NCBI GenBank assembly: GCA_028701715.1
Contig: JAQVQF010000104.1
Coordinates: 1-8,208, forward strand
DNA: 8,208 nt
Source: Eubacteriales bacterium
GTDB lineage: Bacteria > Bacillota > Clostridia > Oscillospirales > CAG-382
Direction: 5' to 3'
Of the stretch, positions 5,812 to 8,208 are shown one piece after another; positions within the stretch are counted from its first letter, which is position 1, and every line of letters begins with the position of its first letter. Under the pieces are notes generated by a model. It was not told the DNA's origin and ran no database searches. It worked only from the letters and a program-made list of their open reading frames with translations. The position numbers and the translations under genes were made by a program.

Positions 5812-7727
5812 AAGAAAAATTCTATGTCACCACCGCCATCACCTATGCCTCGGGCAAGCCTCATATAGGCAACGCTTATGAGGTCGTCCTCACCGACGCG
5901 ATAGCGAGGTTTCGGCGAATGCAGGGCTACGACGTTTTCTTTCTTACCGGCACCGACGAGCACGGCATTAAGGTACAGCAGAAGGCCGAGGAAGCGAAAA
6001 TCACGCCTAAAGAATATGTCGACAATATTACCGGGGAAATAAAACGTATCTGGGATATGTTCGGCGCGACCTATGATCGTTTTATGCGCACCACCGACGA
6101 TTATCATATAAACGCGGTAAGTAGGATATTCACAAAGCTTTACATGCAGGGAGACATATATAAATCCGTTTACGAAGGTAATTACTGCATTCCCTGCGAA
6201 TCCTTCTGGACCGATTCCCAGCTTGTCGACGGCTGCTGCCCCGACTGCGGGAGGCCCGTCACGACCGCTTCGGAGGAATCCTATTACCTGCGGCTTTCAA
6301 AATACGCCGACAAGCTTGTCGAATATTATAATAACAATCCCGATTTTATCACCCCCGTTTCGCGTAAAAACGAAATGCTCAACAACTTTATAAAGCCCGG
6401 CTTGCAGGATTTATGCGTTTCCCGCACATCGGTTAAATGGGGCATACCCGTTGAATTTGACGAAGGTCATGTCATATATGTCTGGCTCGACGCGCTTTCC
6501 AATTATATCACCGCCATAGGCTATGACCCTGACGGCTCCTCGGAGCTTTATAAAAAGCTCTGGCCCGCCGACCTGCACGTTATCGGCAAGGATATTGTCA
6601 GGTTCCACACCATTTACTGGCCGATAATACTCCTCGCCCTCGGCGAACCGCTGCCAAAAAAGGTGCTGGGGCATCCGTGGCTCTTGATGAACAACGACAA
6701 GATGTCCAAATCCAAGGGTAATCTGCTTTACGGCGATGATCTGATAAATCTGTTCGGGCTTGACGCGGTGAGATACTACCTTCTTTCGGAAATGGGCTAC
6801 CAGAACGACGGTAATATTACCTATGACCTGATTATAAGCCGCACCAACACCGACCTTGCCAACATTTTCGGCAACCTTGTGTCGCGTACCGCCGCGATGA
6901 TAAAGCAGTATTTCGGTGGCGTCATACCCAAGGCAGAAATTGAAGACGAATTTTCACGGGCCTTGAAATCATCCGTCAGGGAAGAAGCGGAAAAAGCATA
7001 CAAATTTATGGATACCTATTATTTCGCCGACGCCGCGGAGCATATCATTTCCCTGTTCAAGCTATGCAACAAATATATAGATGATACAACGCCCTGGATT
7101 TTGGCAAAGGACAAAGAAAATATCAAAAAGCTGGAAGCCGTGCTCGGTAATTTAACGGAGGGTATAAGAATCGGCGTGACCCTTTTCGCTCCCTTTATGC
7201 CGTCGACCGCGGAAAAGGCCGCCGCCTGCTTCGGCTTTGACGACAACGCTCTTTCCGTTGAAAATATCGGGAATTTTATTTATTCCTCATACGGGAAGAC
7301 CGTGGGCGATATCCCCCATCTTTTCGGCAGAATTGACAAGGCGGCTTTTGATAAGCAGCTGAAAGCAAAGGCGGAGGAAGCGGAAAGAATTGCAGAGGAA
7401 AGCAAAATATCAATTGACGATTTCGCCAAGGTAAGCCTTATAGTGGGCAAGGTGCTGGAATGCGAACCCGTTGCGAAATCCGACAAGCTGTTGAAGCTTA
7501 CGATAGATATAGGCAAAGAAAAACGTCAGGTGGCTTCGGGTATCGCAAAATATTATAAGCCCGAGGAACTGATTAACAAAAAAATCATACTTGTCGAAAA
7601 CCTGAAAACCGCCGTGCTTCGCGGAGTGAAAAGCCAGGGCATGATACTGGCAAGCGGCGGGGACGACGTTGACGTCAAGGTGGTATTCATTGACGATTCG
7701 GTTCCCGCCGGAACCAGGGTGAGATAA
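5808..7727 (+). CDS. metG: Methionyl-tRNA synthetase
   Basis: This class I synthetase charges tRNA-Met with methionine using ATP, in the cytosol. The 639 residues include the HIGH-type motif as HIGN (H19), the TGTDEHG stretch, a four-cysteine zinc knuckle (C127, C130, C144, C147), the KMSKS loop (298-302), a helical anticodon-binding domain (about 345-510), and a C-terminal OB-fold tRNA-binding domain of the EMAP/Trbp111 type from about 536 to the end (VGKVLECEPVAKSDKLL, RGVKSQGMILA). The single zinc knuckle and appended tRNA-binding domain are the form common in Firmicutes. The start is fixed by AAGGAG at 5794-5799. It overlaps the upstream gene by ATGA and the downstream tatD by one base (TAATG). 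A strong promoter at 5419-5447 may drive it. The leader shows no T-box. Confidence 0.98.
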   Translation: MKEKFYVTTAITYASGKPHIGNAYEVVLTDAIARFRRMQGYDVFFLTGTDEHGIKVQQKAEEAKITPKEYVDNITGEIKRIWDMFGATYDRFMRTTDDYHINAVSRIFTKLYMQGDIYKSVYEGNYCIPCESFWTDSQLVDGCCPDCGRPVTTASEESYYLRLSKYADKLVEYYNNNPDFITPVSRKNEMLNNFIKPGLQDLCVSRTSVKWGIPVEFDEGHVIYVWLDALSNYITAIGYDPDGSSELYKKLWPADLHVIGKDIVRFHTIYWPIILLALGEPLPKKVLGHPWLLMNNDKMSKSKGNLLYGDDLINLFGLDAVRYYLLSEMGYQNDGNITYDLIISRTNTDLANIFGNLVSRTAAMIKQYFGGVIPKAEIEDEFSRALKSSVREEAEKAYKFMDTYYFADAAEHIISLFKLCNKYIDDTTPWILAKDKENIKKLEAVLGNLTEGIRIGVTLFAPFMPSTAEKAAACFGFDDNALSVENIGNFIYSSYGKTVGDIPHLFGRIDKAAFDKQLKAKAEEAERIAEESKISIDDFAKVSLIVGKVLECEPVAKSDKLLKLTIDIGKEKRQVASGIAKYYKPEELINKKIILVENLKTAVLRGVKSQGMILASGGDDVDVKVVFIDDSVPAGTRVR

Positions 7728-8208
7728 TGTTCGATTCCCACGCTCATTACGACGACCCTAAATTTGACAATGACAGGCATGAGCTGCTCAAAAGGCTTTT
7801 TACGTCGGGCGTAACGGGCATTGTAACCGCCGGCACCGATAAGGATACCTCATATGCCTCGTATGAGCTGTCAAAGCAGTATAAAAACATATATTTTACC
7901 GCCGGCGTATATCCCGAATACGCTCCTACCTGCGGAAATTTTGAGGAATGGCTGCAGCCGCTGCTGTCAACCGAAAAATGCGTCGCGATAGGCGAAATCG
8001 GGCTGGATTATCATTACGACACACCAAGGGACGCACAGAAGACGGTTTTCCGCCGTCAGCTTGAGCTGGCTTCGCAATATGATATGCCCGTTGTCGTGCA
8101 TAACCGCGACGCGCATGGGGACTGTCTTGACATTGTGCTTGATTTTCCCGGAGTCAGGGGCGTATTCCATTCGTTTTCCGGCTCGGCGGAAACCGCCGCC
8201 GAGCTTGT
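7727..8208 (+). CDS. tatD: TatD-family metal-dependent hydrolase, 3' end cut by the window
   Basis: The first 160 codons are present. Family landmarks of the amidohydrolase-like barrel are visible: FDSHAHYDD (metal ligands H5 and H7), AGVYPE, GEIGLDYHYD (E90), QLELASQYDMPVVVHNRDAH (H125) and VFHSFSG (H148); the final conserved aspartate would lie beyond the edge. TatD proteins are metal-dependent nucleases/hydrolases (3'-5' DNase activity in E. coli TatD); the physiological role of this member is uncertain. The ATG at 7727 uses the last A of the metG TAA stop, and AGGGTG at 7716-7721 is a plausible ribosome binding site. Position right after metG is the standard Firmicutes arrangement (as with yabD in Bacillus subtilis). 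The subfamily is not resolved. Confidence 0.95.
   Translation, partial: MFDSHAHYDDPKFDNDRHELLKRLFTSGVTGIVTAGTDKDTSYASYELSKQYKNIYFTAGVYPEYAPTCGNFEEWLQPLLSTEKCVAIGEIGLDYHYDTPRDAQKTVFRRQLELASQYDMPVVVHNRDAHGDCLDIVLDFPGVRGVFHSFSGSAETAAEL

Overview
The window looks like a piece of the chromosome of an anaerobic member of the Clostridia (Firmicutes). The reasons are a full-length pyruvate, phosphate dikinase whose key residues fall at the same numbers as in the Clostridium symbiosum enzyme, a metG-tatD pair in the usual Firmicutes order, sigma-A type promoters, AAGGAG-type ribosome binding sites, and mid-range GC in genes with AT-rich gaps. No mobile element, phage gene, CRISPR array, tRNA or rRNA was seen. 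Lineage below class level cannot be fixed from sequence alone.

Layout. The left end carries pth (peptidyl-tRNA hydrolase) on the minus strand. Two codons of a probable following gene lie at positions 6-1. pth and ppdK diverge from a shared intergenic region that holds one good promoter for each. ppdK has a leader of about 118 nt, very AT-rich and full of direct and inverted repeats. After ppdK, all on the plus strand and closely packed, come a CPBP-family intramembrane metalloprotease, tadA (tRNA adenosine deaminase), an unrecognised multi-pass membrane protein, metG (methionyl-tRNA synthetase with zinc knuckle and C-terminal tRNA-binding domain) and the first 160 codons of tatD (TatD-family metal-dependent hydrolase), which runs off the right end.

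How the genes fit together. Three genes serve translation: pth recycles peptidyl-tRNA, tadA makes inosine in the anticodon of tRNA-Arg, and metG charges tRNA-Met. ppdK is central carbon metabolism: it interconverts PEP and pyruvate using AMP/PPi and ATP/Pi. The protease and the unknown membrane protein have no evident link to these. Several junctions are tight (1-nt gap at protease/tadA, ATGA overlap at membrane protein/metG, TAATG overlap at metG/tatD), which suggests co-transcription and translational coupling.

Most worth a second look. (1) The membrane protein before metG reads as coding for about 53 codons upstream of its first ATG, but no ATG, GTG, TTG or CTG exists in that frame; a one-base indel at a TTT run near 5142-5144 would join it to an ATG (5130) or TTG (5094) in another frame. 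(2) A textbook TTGACA-17-TATAAT promoter lies inside that same membrane gene, facing metG. (3) The ppdK leader holds nested repeats, two overlapping hairpins and a Fur-box-like 19-mer. No clearly novel multi-gene system is visible; this is otherwise ordinary core genome.
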